This document shows positions 9,221 through 17,189 of a stretch of DNA of 50,504 nt, piece after piece. The position numbers and the translations under genes are program-made. The stretch comes from a virus. The notes beneath the pieces were generated by a model. The model was not told the DNA's origin. It made no database searches and worked only from the letters and a program-made list of their open reading frames with translations. How positions within the stretch are numbered: the first letter of the stretch is position 1; the number at the start of each line of letters is the position of its first letter. The DNA is taken from positions 1 through 50,504 of the IMG/VR virus record IMGVR_UViG_3300046330_000113. One strand, 5' to 3'.

Positions 9221-9796
9221 ATGTCAATACTAATAAATAATTTAAAAATAACTGACAATGGTTTAAATTTAAATATTAATGTTACTACAAATATAGGACA
9301 CATTATATCTTCTATTTTCTTTTGGAAAATGAATGATTTTAAAAAAACAGAAGTTGCTATTGACCTATCGGAATATTTAGAACAGTCTTCTAATGTTGAA
9401 GATTTAGTAATTACTGCAGAATCAATAGGTCTTGAAAAATTTGAAGATATATGTTTTATAGAAATTACAAGTTCTTTTGAAGATTTAGATGATTGTGGTA
9501 ATTTACTATCTCCTTCAATAGGTATAACTTATGATTTATCACAATACTATGGATGTTTACTTGCGAGTTTATTAGAAATACCTCTAGATTGTACTTCTTG
9601 TAATACTGATAAAATAAATCAAAAAGTAATTACAATAAATATGTTAATTGACACAATAGTTAAATCAATAGATATTGCATATTATACAGAAGCTATTTCA
9701 ATGGTAAAAAAATTAAAACAATTGTGTGGATTAAATAATTGCAATACTTGTAAATCTATTGAGTGTATTAGCTGTAATAATTTTATACAAATATAA
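9221..9796 (+). CDS. Cys-rich virion or neck protein of unknown function
   Basis: A 191-aa protein with a beta-rich first half and a helical second half that ends in a Cys cluster. Cysteines occur as CTSC near residue 127 and then as CGLNNCNTCKSIECISC close to the C-terminus. This spacing could bind one or two zinc ions. The layout, with a YYGCLLASLLE helix, a Cys pair, an amphipathic helix and a terminal Cys cluster, recurs in Bacteroidota phage structural clusters, where the protein has no assigned role. The next gene begins at the base after its stop codon, so expression is coupled. No enzyme motif was seen. Confidence 0.45.
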   Translation: MSILINNLKITDNGLNLNINVTTNIGHIISSIFFWKMNDFKKTEVAIDLSEYLEQSSNVEDLVITAESIGLEKFEDICFIEITSSFEDLDDCGNLLSPSIGITYDLSQYYGCLLASLLEIPLDCTSCNTDKINQKVITINMLIDTIVKSIDIAYYTEAISMVKKLKQLCGLNNCNTCKSIECISCNNFIQI

Positions 9797-10450
9797 ATGT
9801 TAAGAAATAATCAAAAAGAACACACACTAACAACCTATGGTAGTTTAAATAAATCTTTTAATAATGCTATTGTTTTTGGAAAATTAAATTCTACAGATAT
9901 TTATGTATTAGATGCAATGTATAAATTATTAACAAGATGCAAGGAAAGTTTAACTACTTCAGAAATTGATATGTTGACATTATTATACAATGATCTTTTT
10001 TATAAATCTATGGATATATGTAAAACATATCCAAAAATAACAATTAGTAATCAATCTAAAACATCTAAATTTCAAAATTCATCAATATCTACAAATACAA
10101 CACCATCAATTAATTATATTAGTTATTGGAAAGAAACAGATTTAACAATTGATTTTGAAGAATTAAAAGTTTTAGTTCAAGATTCTAATTATTTAACACC
10201 TAAATCAAAAAACACATTTAGTAATTTTTCAAAAGGTTTAAATTTAATTTTTAATAATTTTGGTAGAATTTGTTTTTATTTACCAGATAATGATTCTTTT
10301 GAACGTTTTAAAATATATGATATTTTAAATAACGATATTACAGAAATGTTTGATGTGTATTCTGATTATGATAACAGATACAAAGTAATAATGTCAAAAA
10401 ATATATATGCTTACGGAGATATATATATTAAAATAATAAAACAAGAATAA
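9797..10450 (+). CDS. Hypothetical structural-cluster protein
   Basis: I do not recognise this 217-aa protein. It starts at the base after the stop of the Cys-rich gene and ends two bases before the first fibre gene. The N-terminal ~85 residues look helical, a Ser/Thr/Asn-rich linker follows (about residues 88-115), and the C-terminal half is mixed with many Phe, Tyr and Asn. No signal peptide, membrane span or catalytic motif is visible. Its position between a neck protein and a fibre suggests an adaptor or fibre-attachment role, but that is inference only. Confidence 0.4.
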   Translation: MLRNNQKEHTLTTYGSLNKSFNNAIVFGKLNSTDIYVLDAMYKLLTRCKESLTTSEIDMLTLLYNDLFYKSMDICKTYPKITISNQSKTSKFQNSSISTNTTPSINYISYWKETDLTIDFEELKVLVQDSNYLTPKSKNTFSNFSKGLNLIFNNFGRICFYLPDNDSFERFKIYDILNNDITEMFDVYSDYDNRYKVIMSKNIYAYGDIYIKIIKQE

Positions 10451-10452
10451 CT

Positions 10453-13434
10453 ATGTCTGATTATAGTAATATATTAGGGGGGTTAAACATTCTTTCCCAA
10501 ATACCTTTAGATATTAAAACATACTCTAAAGATGAAAATACACTTTCTAATTTAGGAACAGGTTCTAATTTGGCTTATTCTTATTATAAAGGATTAGTTG
10601 TATACTGTGCGGAAGAAAAAACTTCTTGGAAGTGGGAAGAAGTTCTTGTTGGTCAAGAAAATACAGGATTGTTAACTACAGACTTTCAATATCCAAATGG
10701 AATTGAAACTTTTGAAATTGATTATTCTAATAAAAAATATAACTTTTTTCAAGTTGAAATACCTTTAATTTCTACATTTATAGAAGAAGGTGATTATATT
10801 ACACTTGGAGGAATTGGAACTACTGAAGACCCCTATGTTATAACAGGATTATCTTCACCATTTAATACTACAAATAATAGTTATTTTCCAAGAAATAGAA
10901 ACGAATCTCAATTTGGAGATATTGGTGCATATTCTTATGATTTTAGTAACGCTTTAATTGGTGCGGATGGTGATGTTGATGGTCAAACTAGTCAAAATGG
11001 TGTACATCCTCAAGAAGTATATGGTGCTTTAGGCGATTATACTTTCACAAAAGGTTATAATGTATCCGCAGAAGGTGAGGGTGATTCAATTTTTGCAAAA
11101 TATAGTCGTTCGACAAATCAAAGTAATTATTCTTTTTTAACTGGTAAAAATAATTTTAACCAATCAAAATATAATTTCTTATCTGGTTCATTTAATGAAA
11201 TAAATAATAACACTTTAGGTAATAGTGCTGTTTTTGGTCAAGGAAATTATGTGTTTGGTTCTGCAAGTTTAACTGCAGGAGCAGCATTAATTAACAAAAG
11301 TTTTGGTACAACAGTGTTGGGTCAAGCAAATCTTGATTACATAAATACATCCGATGTTGTAAATGATTCAACAACACCTTTATTTATAATTGGTAATGGT
11401 ACAGTTGTTACAACTTCTGGAAGATGGTCTGATTTTAGTCGTAGTGATGCATTAAAATTATTAAAAAATGGTTTTTTAACATTACCAAGTGTTACTAATG
11501 CGTTAATTACTGCAGATATAACAGGTAAATCAGTTATAACAAAAGAATATTTAGAAAGTGTTTTACCATCAATATCTGATGGTTCTGAAACTATACTAGA
11601 GGCTGGTACAAATATTAGTATTACAGGATTAGGTACAATTGATTCACCGTATACTATATCTTCAAATAATGATAATATAACACAATATACTGACACACTT
11701 GCTCAAGAAGCAGTCGGTACTATTTTACAAAATAGTGACAATATTGAATTTTCTTATAATCCATTAACACCTTCAATTACTGCTAATTTAAGTGAAGATT
11801 ATAAAACAACTATTGATTTTAGATTTGAAGAAATTGAAAGTTTATTAAATAGAAATAGTTATATTGTAACTGTTGGTACTTATGAAAAAACAAGTTCTAC
11901 AAATTTACGAATAGATTCAAACTGGAATTGGAAAATTAATAGAGAATTATATAACAATACCGTTGTTCAAAATATCACAGTACCATTATGTGAAAATGGA
12001 TTTAGTAGGACAGATTTAATTGTTTTAAATCAATTAAACACTGCAGAATTAATTTTAGGTGTTGAAACAACAGGTACTGCAATATCTCCAACAGTTCCAA
12101 CAAATAAATTACAGGCTTTTTTATTAAATGTTGGTGATACAGATTTTGAAGAAGAAATACCTTTATTATTAAACCAAGTAAGTCAAGAAGTTAGAGTAGG
12201 TATTACAGAAACAGCACCTAGTGAACAAGCGGTAATTGATTATGTTTCTGAACAAACTACAATTTTAGATAACTCAAAAGCAGATAGATCTTTTATTACT
12301 GGTGCAACAAAAACTAAAATTACATATAACAATGAAGGAATTGTTATAGCTGGTGCAGATTTAATTGAATCGGATATTCCTACATTAGGACAAGCAAAAG
12401 TAACAAACTTAACAACTGATTTAAATTTAAAAGCCAATCTAGAAAATCCTACTTTTACAGGCTCGGTTATTGTTCCAAATGCAACAACAAGCACACAAGC
12501 GGTTAATAAAGGACAGTTGGATGTGGTTAGTTTAAATTCTGTTTTAGTTCCTTTAAACGAAGGAAACGGAATAGGTTATGTTATAAATGGTCGTACTGCT
12601 GCTAATTTTGGGAATGTAGGTTTAGACGCTTTTGATTTTTCAAGGTCAACAGGAGCATCTTCAACACGAGGCGCGACTGGATCAAGATCGTTTGTTACAG
12701 GAACTGACAATATAGGTTCTGGACAAGATTCAGTAATTTTAAATGGTAGTGGTAACACAGCAAGTGGTGGTAGTTCAGTAATTTTAGGAGGAGGTTCAAA
12801 TACAGCAAGTGGTGCTAATTCAGTAATTTTAAATGGTAGTGGTAACACAGCAAGTGGTGCTAATTCAGTAATTTTAAATGGTAGTGGTAACACAGCAAGT
12901 GGTCAACAATCTTATGTACTTGGCAGTTTAAATGTGGTAAGTGGATTAAATGCTTTTGCGTTAGGTAACTTCCTTACAGTTAACGCAGTTAGGGCATTCC
13001 TGCAAGGAATAGGGCATATAAATCCATCTTGCGGTGAGGTTGTAATGGGGGAGTTTGCTTTACAAACAACACCATCCTCAACAACAGTAGCGGTAAGTAC
13101 TGATAGAGCTTTTACACTAGGGAATGGAATATCAACAGCATCGAGAAGTAACGCTTTTGTTGTATTAAAAAACGGTTTAGCGACCTTACCTAGTGTTACC
13201 AATGCTTTGATAGTGGCAGAGGTTACAGGAAAAGCGATAGCAACTAAAGAATTTGTAGAAGCTAAACAAATACAAAGATTAGCACAGTACACAGTAGCAA
13301 CTTTACCAACAGGAGCACAAGGGGATTTAGCTTACGTTACAGATGCTTTGACACCTACTTATTTAGGAACAGCCGTTGGTGGTGGTGCAGTAGTTTGCAA
13401 GGTATTTTTTAACGGTACAAATTGGATAACTTAA
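10453..13434 (+). CDS. Fibre/adhesin protein with YadA-like head repeats
   Basis: A 993-aa trimeric-fibre-type protein. Residues ~1-130 probably form an attachment domain. Two regions (about 155-310 and 715-905) carry Gly/Ser/Asn-rich left-handed beta-roll repeats like those of trimeric autotransporter heads, with units such as SVILNGSGNTASGAN. Each region ends in a similar segment containing LKNG, TLPSVTNALI and TGK, showing an internal duplication. A central part has the TETAPS and PTFTGSV modules common in Bacteroidota phage fibres. The C-terminus (TLPTGAQGDLAYVTDA ... VFFNGTNWIT) is a widespread fibre-ending domain. It likely decorates the head or tail and binds the host surface. From about 12,500 on, the base composition is noticeably less AT-rich than upstream, hinting at an acquired C-terminal half. 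Confidence 0.7.
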   Translation: MSDYSNILGGLNILSQIPLDIKTYSKDENTLSNLGTGSNLAYSYYKGLVVYCAEEKTSWKWEEVLVGQENTGLLTTDFQYPNGIETFEIDYSNKKYNFFQVEIPLISTFIEEGDYITLGGIGTTEDPYVITGLSSPFNTTNNSYFPRNRNESQFGDIGAYSYDFSNALIGADGDVDGQTSQNGVHPQEVYGALGDYTFTKGYNVSAEGEGDSIFAKYSRSTNQSNYSFLTGKNNFNQSKYNFLSGSFNEINNNTLGNSAVFGQGNYVFGSASLTAGAALINKSFGTTVLGQANLDYINTSDVVNDSTTPLFIIGNGTVVTTSGRWSDFSRSDALKLLKNGFLTLPSVTNALITADITGKSVITKEYLESVLPSISDGSETILEAGTNISITGLGTIDSPYTISSNNDNITQYTDTLAQEAVGTILQNSDNIEFSYNPLTPSITANLSEDYKTTIDFRFEEIESLLNRNSYIVTVGTYEKTSSTNLRIDSNWNWKINRELYNNTVVQNITVPLCENGFSRTDLIVLNQLNTAELILGVETTGTAISPTVPTNKLQAFLLNVGDTDFEEEIPLLLNQVSQEVRVGITETAPSEQAVIDYVSEQTTILDNSKADRSFITGATKTKITYNNEGIVIAGADLIESDIPTLGQAKVTNLTTDLNLKANLENPTFTGSVIVPNATTSTQAVNKGQLDVVSLNSVLVPLNEGNGIGYVINGRTAANFGNVGLDAFDFSRSTGASSTRGATGSRSFVTGTDNIGSGQDSVILNGSGNTASGGSSVILGGGSNTASGANSVILNGSGNTASGANSVILNGSGNTASGQQSYVLGSLNVVSGLNAFALGNFLTVNAVRAFLQGIGHINPSCGEVVMGEFALQTTPSSTTVAVSTDRAFTLGNGISTASRSNAFVVLKNGLATLPSVTNALIVAEVTGKAIATKEFVEAKQIQRLAQYTVATLPTGAQGDLAYVTDALTPTYLGTAVGGGAVVCKVFFNGTNWIT
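12730..12909 (+). repeat. Four tandem 45-bp repeats inside the fibre gene
   Basis: Units start at 12730, 12775, 12820 and 12865, each beginning TCAGTAATTTTA and encoding 15 residues of the SVILNGSGNTASG type. Units 1, 3 and 4 are nearly identical in DNA. Unit 2 differs in its middle (GGAGGAGGTTCAAAT). In-frame copies like these can expand or contract by slippage or recombination and so change shaft length. Confidence 0.9.
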
Positions 13435-13470
13435 TAAAATAAAAAATGGCAAATTTAATAGCATAATTAA

Positions 13471-15147
13471 ATGAATAAAATATATAAAAAAAATAATTAT
13501 ATAATTATAACAGGTCCAGATATTATTTCTGAGTTTCCTATTACAAATATATATGTAGATAAAAAAGAATTAACAAATGAATATTATATATATTTTAATA
13601 GTGTTACAAGTAAATGTGTAGCTATTGTAAATGTACCTAATATATTAAAAGAAAACGATACACCCTACACTCAAGAAGAATGGGAAACATTTTATACTGT
13701 TAATACAGGTTTTTTTTTTAATGTAGGAGGTGATGGTGGTGGAGATACGGGCGCTATACCTGCAGATCAATTTGTAGAAACATATTCGGATTTACCAGAT
13801 CCAACAACTGTAATATATCAAATATGGATTGTTAAAAATTCAGAAGGAACTTCTTGGTTACCAGGAAGTTTAGGTGGTACATATTATCCTGAAGGGGGCT
13901 ATGCTTCAGATGGAACAAAATGGGTTTATCATAAAGATTCATATCAAGCATCACAATTAGAAGTTGATGCTGGAACAGTTACAAATAAATGGATTACACC
14001 ATTTACATTTGAAAATGCTTCCAAATGGCTAGATAAATATGATATTTCTAATCCTAGTGGCTATCAAACAGCTAGTCAAGTTCAGACTATTGCTGATGCA
14101 AAGGTTGTTCAAATAATTACAAATGGCGTAACTGAAACTGCTCCAAGTCAAGATGCCGTTTTTGATGCTTTGGCTTTAAAAGCACCATTAGCAAGTCCTA
14201 CTTTTACAGGAACGGTTAGAATTCCATCAATAGGAGTTCCTTCAATATTAAGTATTGGTACAAGTGGAGATATATCGCCTCTATCGCCTACAAGTTATGC
14301 AAGTCCAGATGAAATAGCACACGTAAAAGGCGTTACAAGTGCCATTCAAACACAATTAATCAATAAACAACCCCTAACAACGGTATTAACAAATACAACA
14401 GCATCATTCACAACAGCAGACGAAACTAAATTAGATAAATACCCAAGTACAGCCACAAACGGTAAGATACTACAAGGGAATGGAACAAACTATGTGGAAG
14501 TTGATGCGCCTAGTGGTAGCGGTGTTGCACCACAAACGGGACAAATCATTGTAACAAGTGGTGTGTCCTTTACAACCCCAGCGAATATAACTGTAAATAC
14601 CGTATTAAATATAGAATTAGTAGGAGCTGGAGGAGGTGGAGCTGGGGCTTTAAACACAACTTCGGGAGCTAAAAGTTCGGCTGGTGGTGGTGGTGGTTAT
14701 TGTTTTAAAAGGATTACAGGATTGTCTCCAAGTACAACATATACTTGTGCTATTGGTGCTGCTGGGGTTGGTTCTGCTTTAGGTGTAAATGGCAACGCAG
14801 GAACAGCTACAACTCTTACTATACTAGGTGTTACATATACCGCTAATGGTGGAGGTGGTGGATTAACTGGTGGTACTTTAGCTGGTGGTGTAGGCGGTAC
14901 TGCTATTAACGGAGATTTAAACTACTCTGGTCAAAACGGAGGTGATTCACTTACAGCTGGTCCTAGTGCACCTAGTGCTAAAGGTGGAGATACAGCTAAA
15001 GGTTGGGGACTAGGAGGTGCTAGTGTAAGAAATGCTATAGCAGGTAGTAATGCAACAGGTAATGGTGGGGGGGGTAGTGGTGGTCACGCTTCTGCTGGAG
15101 GTAATGGTTCAGGTGGAATTATATTTTGTCAATGGTTTAATCAATAA
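13471..15147 (+). CDS. Second fibre protein with glycine-rich receptor-binding tip
   Basis: A 558-aa modular adhesin. The N-terminal ~100 residues are a beta-rich domain of unknown fold. Then come a Gly/Asp linker (GGDGGGDTG), a module with GGTYYPEGGY and SDGTKWVYH, a TETAPSQDAV ... SPTFTGTV segment shared with the preceding fibre gene, and a helical ADETKLDKY segment. The last ~190 residues are dominated by Gly, Ser, Ala and Thr with runs such as AGGGGAG and NGGGGSGGHAS, ending in IIFCQWFNQ. Similar glycine-rich domains form polyglycine-II tips in phage adhesins and bind receptors. The short gap before it (13435-13470) holds only a 6-codon frame and no regulatory site I could identify. GC content is high for this genome, consistent with domain exchange. 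Confidence 0.65.
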   Translation: MNKIYKKNNYIIITGPDIISEFPITNIYVDKKELTNEYYIYFNSVTSKCVAIVNVPNILKENDTPYTQEEWETFYTVNTGFFFNVGGDGGGDTGAIPADQFVETYSDLPDPTTVIYQIWIVKNSEGTSWLPGSLGGTYYPEGGYASDGTKWVYHKDSYQASQLEVDAGTVTNKWITPFTFENASKWLDKYDISNPSGYQTASQVQTIADAKVVQIITNGVTETAPSQDAVFDALALKAPLASPTFTGTVRIPSIGVPSILSIGTSGDISPLSPTSYASPDEIAHVKGVTSAIQTQLINKQPLTTVLTNTTASFTTADETKLDKYPSTATNGKILQGNGTNYVEVDAPSGSGVAPQTGQIIVTSGVSFTTPANITVNTVLNIELVGAGGGGAGALNTTSGAKSSAGGGGGYCFKRITGLSPSTTYTCAIGAAGVGSALGVNGNAGTATTLTILGVTYTANGGGGGLTGGTLAGGVGGTAINGDLNYSGQNGGDSLTAGPSAPSAKGGDTAKGWGLGGASVRNAIAGSNATGNGGGGSGGHASAGGNGSGGIIFCQWFNQ

Positions 15148-15159
15148 ATAAAAATAAAA

Positions 15160-15579
15160 ATGGTACAAACAAAACAACCAATATTTTACGAAAAAAGAGG
15201 CGATAAACAGTCTATAGTTACCGTAGAAGTAGAATCTTACATAGTAGACAAAGACGGTTATTTATTAACGGTTAAAGACTATGTGCTTATAGATGAATTT
15301 AAAGTTTGCCACGAAACTAGAATAGTAAGATATTTCAATGAACAAATAAATCAATTGTCAGATTATATCGATGCTAATTTTGATTTAAAAGGATTATCAA
15401 AAACAGCTAAAGATTGGAAAAAATTACAAATTGGGTTGTTGATAGACACAACGACAAATTTATTATCTAGTGGTAAAACTATTTATAGATTAGAACCGAC
15501 AGATTGGGAACTTACACCTGAGCCTGTAATTGAAGAGTTTGTAGTTGAAAAACTAACTCCAAATGAAGAGCCTATATAA
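15160..15579 (+). CDS. Small fibre-associated protein, possible assembly factor
   Basis: A 139-aa soluble protein directly after the second fibre gene. The first half is predicted beta-rich with acidic and aromatic residues. A helix follows (about residues 66-110, with KDWKKLQIGLLIDTTTNLL), and the tail is Pro/Glu-rich. Proteins of this size and place are common next to fibre genes in Bacteroidota phages and may help fold or attach the fibre, but I cannot name a family. Its stop codon overlaps the next start (TAATG), so it is translationally coupled to the lysis genes. Confidence 0.4.
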   Translation: MVQTKQPIFYEKRGDKQSIVTVEVESYIVDKDGYLLTVKDYVLIDEFKVCHETRIVRYFNEQINQLSDYIDANFDLKGLSKTAKDWKKLQIGLLIDTTTNLLSSGKTIYRLEPTDWELTPEPVIEEFVVEKLTPNEEPI

Positions 15580-15917
15580 TGATACAAATAATATTATTTT
15601 TCGTTGCTTATGTTTTATTTTTGCCTTTGAGTTTATCGAATTACTTTTTTGTAGATAATAAAAAAGGTTATTTTTTAAGTTCAGCACTAAATTTAGATAA
15701 ATTTGCAAATAGAGAGTTTAGAACACTTTGGAATAAAGTTTTAAGAACCAACAAAGGGCATAAATTTGGGAATATTGAAGAAACTATTTCAAGTGCTTTA
15801 GGCAAAAATGAAAGAGATAAAACTCTTACAAATTATGGTAAGACATTAGTTTGGTTATTAGATAAAATAGATAAAAACCATTGTTTTAAAAGTATAAATG
15901 ACACATTAAAAAAATGA
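15579..15917 (+). CDS. Small membrane-anchored protein of the lysis cassette
   Basis: A 112-aa protein with a clear N-terminal hydrophobic segment (residues ~2-22, IILFFVAYVLFLPLSLS) followed by a charged, soluble domain with KFGNIEETISSALGKN and a short Lys-rich end. It overlaps the preceding gene by one base (TAATG) and the next by four (ATGA), so it belongs to the same translational unit. Proteins of this type occur just before holin-like genes in Bacteroidota phages without a proven role. It might regulate lysis timing or act as a spanin-like or holin-associated factor. The sequence shows only the membrane anchor and the linkage. Confidence 0.45.
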   Translation: MIQIILFFVAYVLFLPLSLSNYFFVDNKKGYFLSSALNLDKFANREFRTLWNKVLRTNKGHKFGNIEETISSALGKNERDKTLTNYGKTLVWLLDKIDKNHCFKSINDTLKK

Positions 15918-16105
15918 GTAGACAAGAAATAGTTGATAGATATTTTGGTAAAGCAATAAGTAAAACATTTACAGTATTTATTATAGCAACAATTGCATTA
16001 TTTGTAGGTGTACTTTCAGGTTCAGAATGGACAATAATATCCGCTATATATTTGGGAAGTACAAAAGCAACAGAAACAATATTAAAATTAAAAGATAAAA
16101 TTTAA
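15914..16105 (+). CDS. Putative holin (63 aa)
   Basis: A 63-aa protein with hydrophobic segments at about residues 19-34 (FTVFIIATIALFVGVL) and 38-50 (TIISAIYLG), separated by a short SGSE turn, and a charged C-terminal tail ending KLKDKI. Size, two short spans and a charged tail are what small phage holins look like. Position in a lysis cassette upstream of the CHAP endolysin supports the call. It overlaps the preceding gene by four bases (ATGA). A second small membrane gene at 16585 competes for the holin role. Confidence 0.5.
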   Translation: MSRQEIVDRYFGKAISKTFTVFIIATIALFVGVLSGSEWTIISAIYLGSTKATETILKLKDKI

Positions 16106-16117
16106 AATATTTATTAA

Positions 16118-16537
16118 ATGAAAAAATTAATAATTTTAATTTTAATGTTTTCTTGTAATACTGTCGAGATTGTAAAATATCAACCAATAAAAATAGAAGA
16201 AAAAGAATTAGTTATAGAAATAAATAAAGAAAGAAGTAATTTACAATTACAAAATTTAATTTCTGAAAAATTATTAACGGAAATAGCAAAAGAAAAAGTA
16301 GAAGACATGATTTTAAAAAATGAAATAAATCATGATGGATTTATAACACGTTCTGAAAAATCAAAAGCTATTTATTTTTCAGAAAATTTAGCCTATGGGT
16401 ATGCTACAGATTCATTATTAATTAAAGCGTATATGAATAGTAAAAGTCATAAAGAAAATATATTAAACATTGAACACACACATGTTGGAAATTATACAAA
16501 AAATAAATATAATTGTAGTGTGTTTGCAAAATATTAA
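16118..16537 (+). CDS. CAP-domain (SCP/PR-1-like) lipoprotein
   Basis: A 139-aa protein with a lipoprotein signal: KK, a hydrophobic run of Leu and Ile, then FSC with Cys13. Residues ~32-139 look like a compact CAP domain: INKERS in the first helix, then H72 (INHDGF), E89 (FSENLAYG), H111 (SKSHKENIL) and H120/H122. The CAP family is usually recognised by this His-Glu-His set around a metal-binding cleft, plus the SEN(L/I) and SxxHxxNIL motifs, both visible here. It would sit anchored in the host envelope facing the periplasm or cell surface. Bacterial CAP proteins have poorly known functions. A role in lysis or in blocking superinfection is inference from its position between two holin candidates. 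Confidence 0.7.
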   Translation: MKKLIILILMFSCNTVEIVKYQPIKIEEKELVIEINKERSNLQLQNLISEKLLTEIAKEKVEDMILKNEINHDGFITRSEKSKAIYFSENLAYGYATDSLLIKAYMNSKSHKENILNIEHTHVGNYTKNKYNCSVFAKY

Positions 16538-16584
16538 ATTAAAATACTTTAAAAAAAATAACAATTAAAAAAGCCTCAAACTTA

Positions 16585-16746
16585 ATGGATTACACAGAAT
16601 TGAAAATATGGTTAATAAATATAGCGACATTAACTTTTACATTTACAAACATAGATAATTTTTTAAAATTAACAGCATTGTTAGCAACAATTAGTTACAC
16701 ACTATATAAAACATATTTATTATATAAAACAAATAAAAAAAAATAA
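16585..16746 (+). CDS. Second small membrane protein before the endolysin, holin candidate
   Basis: A 53-residue frame from ATG at 16585 to TAA at 16744-16746. It begins MDYTELKIW, holds hydrophobic segments at about residues 9-22 and 27-41 and ends in a Lys-rich tail (YKTNKKK). The stop overlaps the endolysin start by one base (TAATG), the same coupling used elsewhere in this genome, which strongly suggests a real gene. Short two-span proteins with a basic tail directly before an endolysin are typical class II holins. It might act with, or instead of, the 63-aa protein encoded at 15914. Confidence 0.6.
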   Translation: MDYTELKIWLINIATLTFTFTNIDNFLKLTALLATISYTLYKTYLLYKTNKKK

Positions 16747-17189
16747 TGGAAAATAAAATTATAAATATTGCTAGAAAAGAAATTGGTCAGGGTGAAAAAC
16801 CATTAAACAGTAACAAAACGAAATATGGTAAATGGTTTGGTTTTGACGGTGTGGCTTGGTGTGGAATGTTTGTTAGTTGGTGTTATGCAGAAGCAAATTT
16901 TCAACTACCTAAAATTGGATTTACTAAAGGATTTGCAGGATGTCAGACAGCTGTTGCATATTTTAAAAAAAACAATATGATTACTACAAAACCTGTAGAG
17001 GGAAATATTGTTTTTTTTGATTGGAATGCTGACGGAAGATATGATCACACAGGTTTATTTGTTAAATGGATTGACAAAAACACATTTGAATCTATTGAGG
17101 GTAATACAGCTGTTGGTAACGATAGTAATGGTGGTAATGTGATGTTGCGAAAACGTATTAATAAAAATGTAATTTTTGTAAATGTATAA
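16746..17189 (+). CDS. CHAP-domain endolysin
   Basis: A 147-aa single-domain enzyme. The CHAP (amidase/peptidase) catalytic set is visible: Cys39 in AWCGMFVSWC, His101 in DHTGLF and Glu118/Asn120 in IEGNT. Such enzymes cut amide bonds in peptidoglycan (peptide stem or the MurNAc-Ala bond). There is no signal peptide and no cell-wall-binding domain, so it needs a holin to reach the wall, as usual for a Gram-negative host. It is one base into the stop of the small membrane gene before it and overlaps the next gene by eight bases. The length is normal for a minimal CHAP endolysin. Confidence 0.85.
   Translation: MENKIINIARKEIGQGEKPLNSNKTKYGKWFGFDGVAWCGMFVSWCYAEANFQLPKIGFTKGFAGCQTAVAYFKKNNMITTKPVEGNIVFFDWNADGRYDHTGLFVKWIDKNTFESIEGNTAVGNDSNGGNVMLRKRINKNVIFVNV

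Noticed and set aside
12730-12909. CRISPR array
   Set aside because: The repeats are contiguous, in frame and without unique spacers; they encode a fibre shaft.
12240-13292. Long minus-strand open frames across the fibre gene
   Set aside because: They are antisense to a clear repeat-containing coding frame, have no sensible start context and mirror its codon bias; similar antisense frames lie over the capsid, scaffold and giant genes.
13446-13466. Six-codon frame MANLIA before the second fibre gene
   Set aside because: Too short to support; could be a remnant of an older fibre start, but nothing else backs this.
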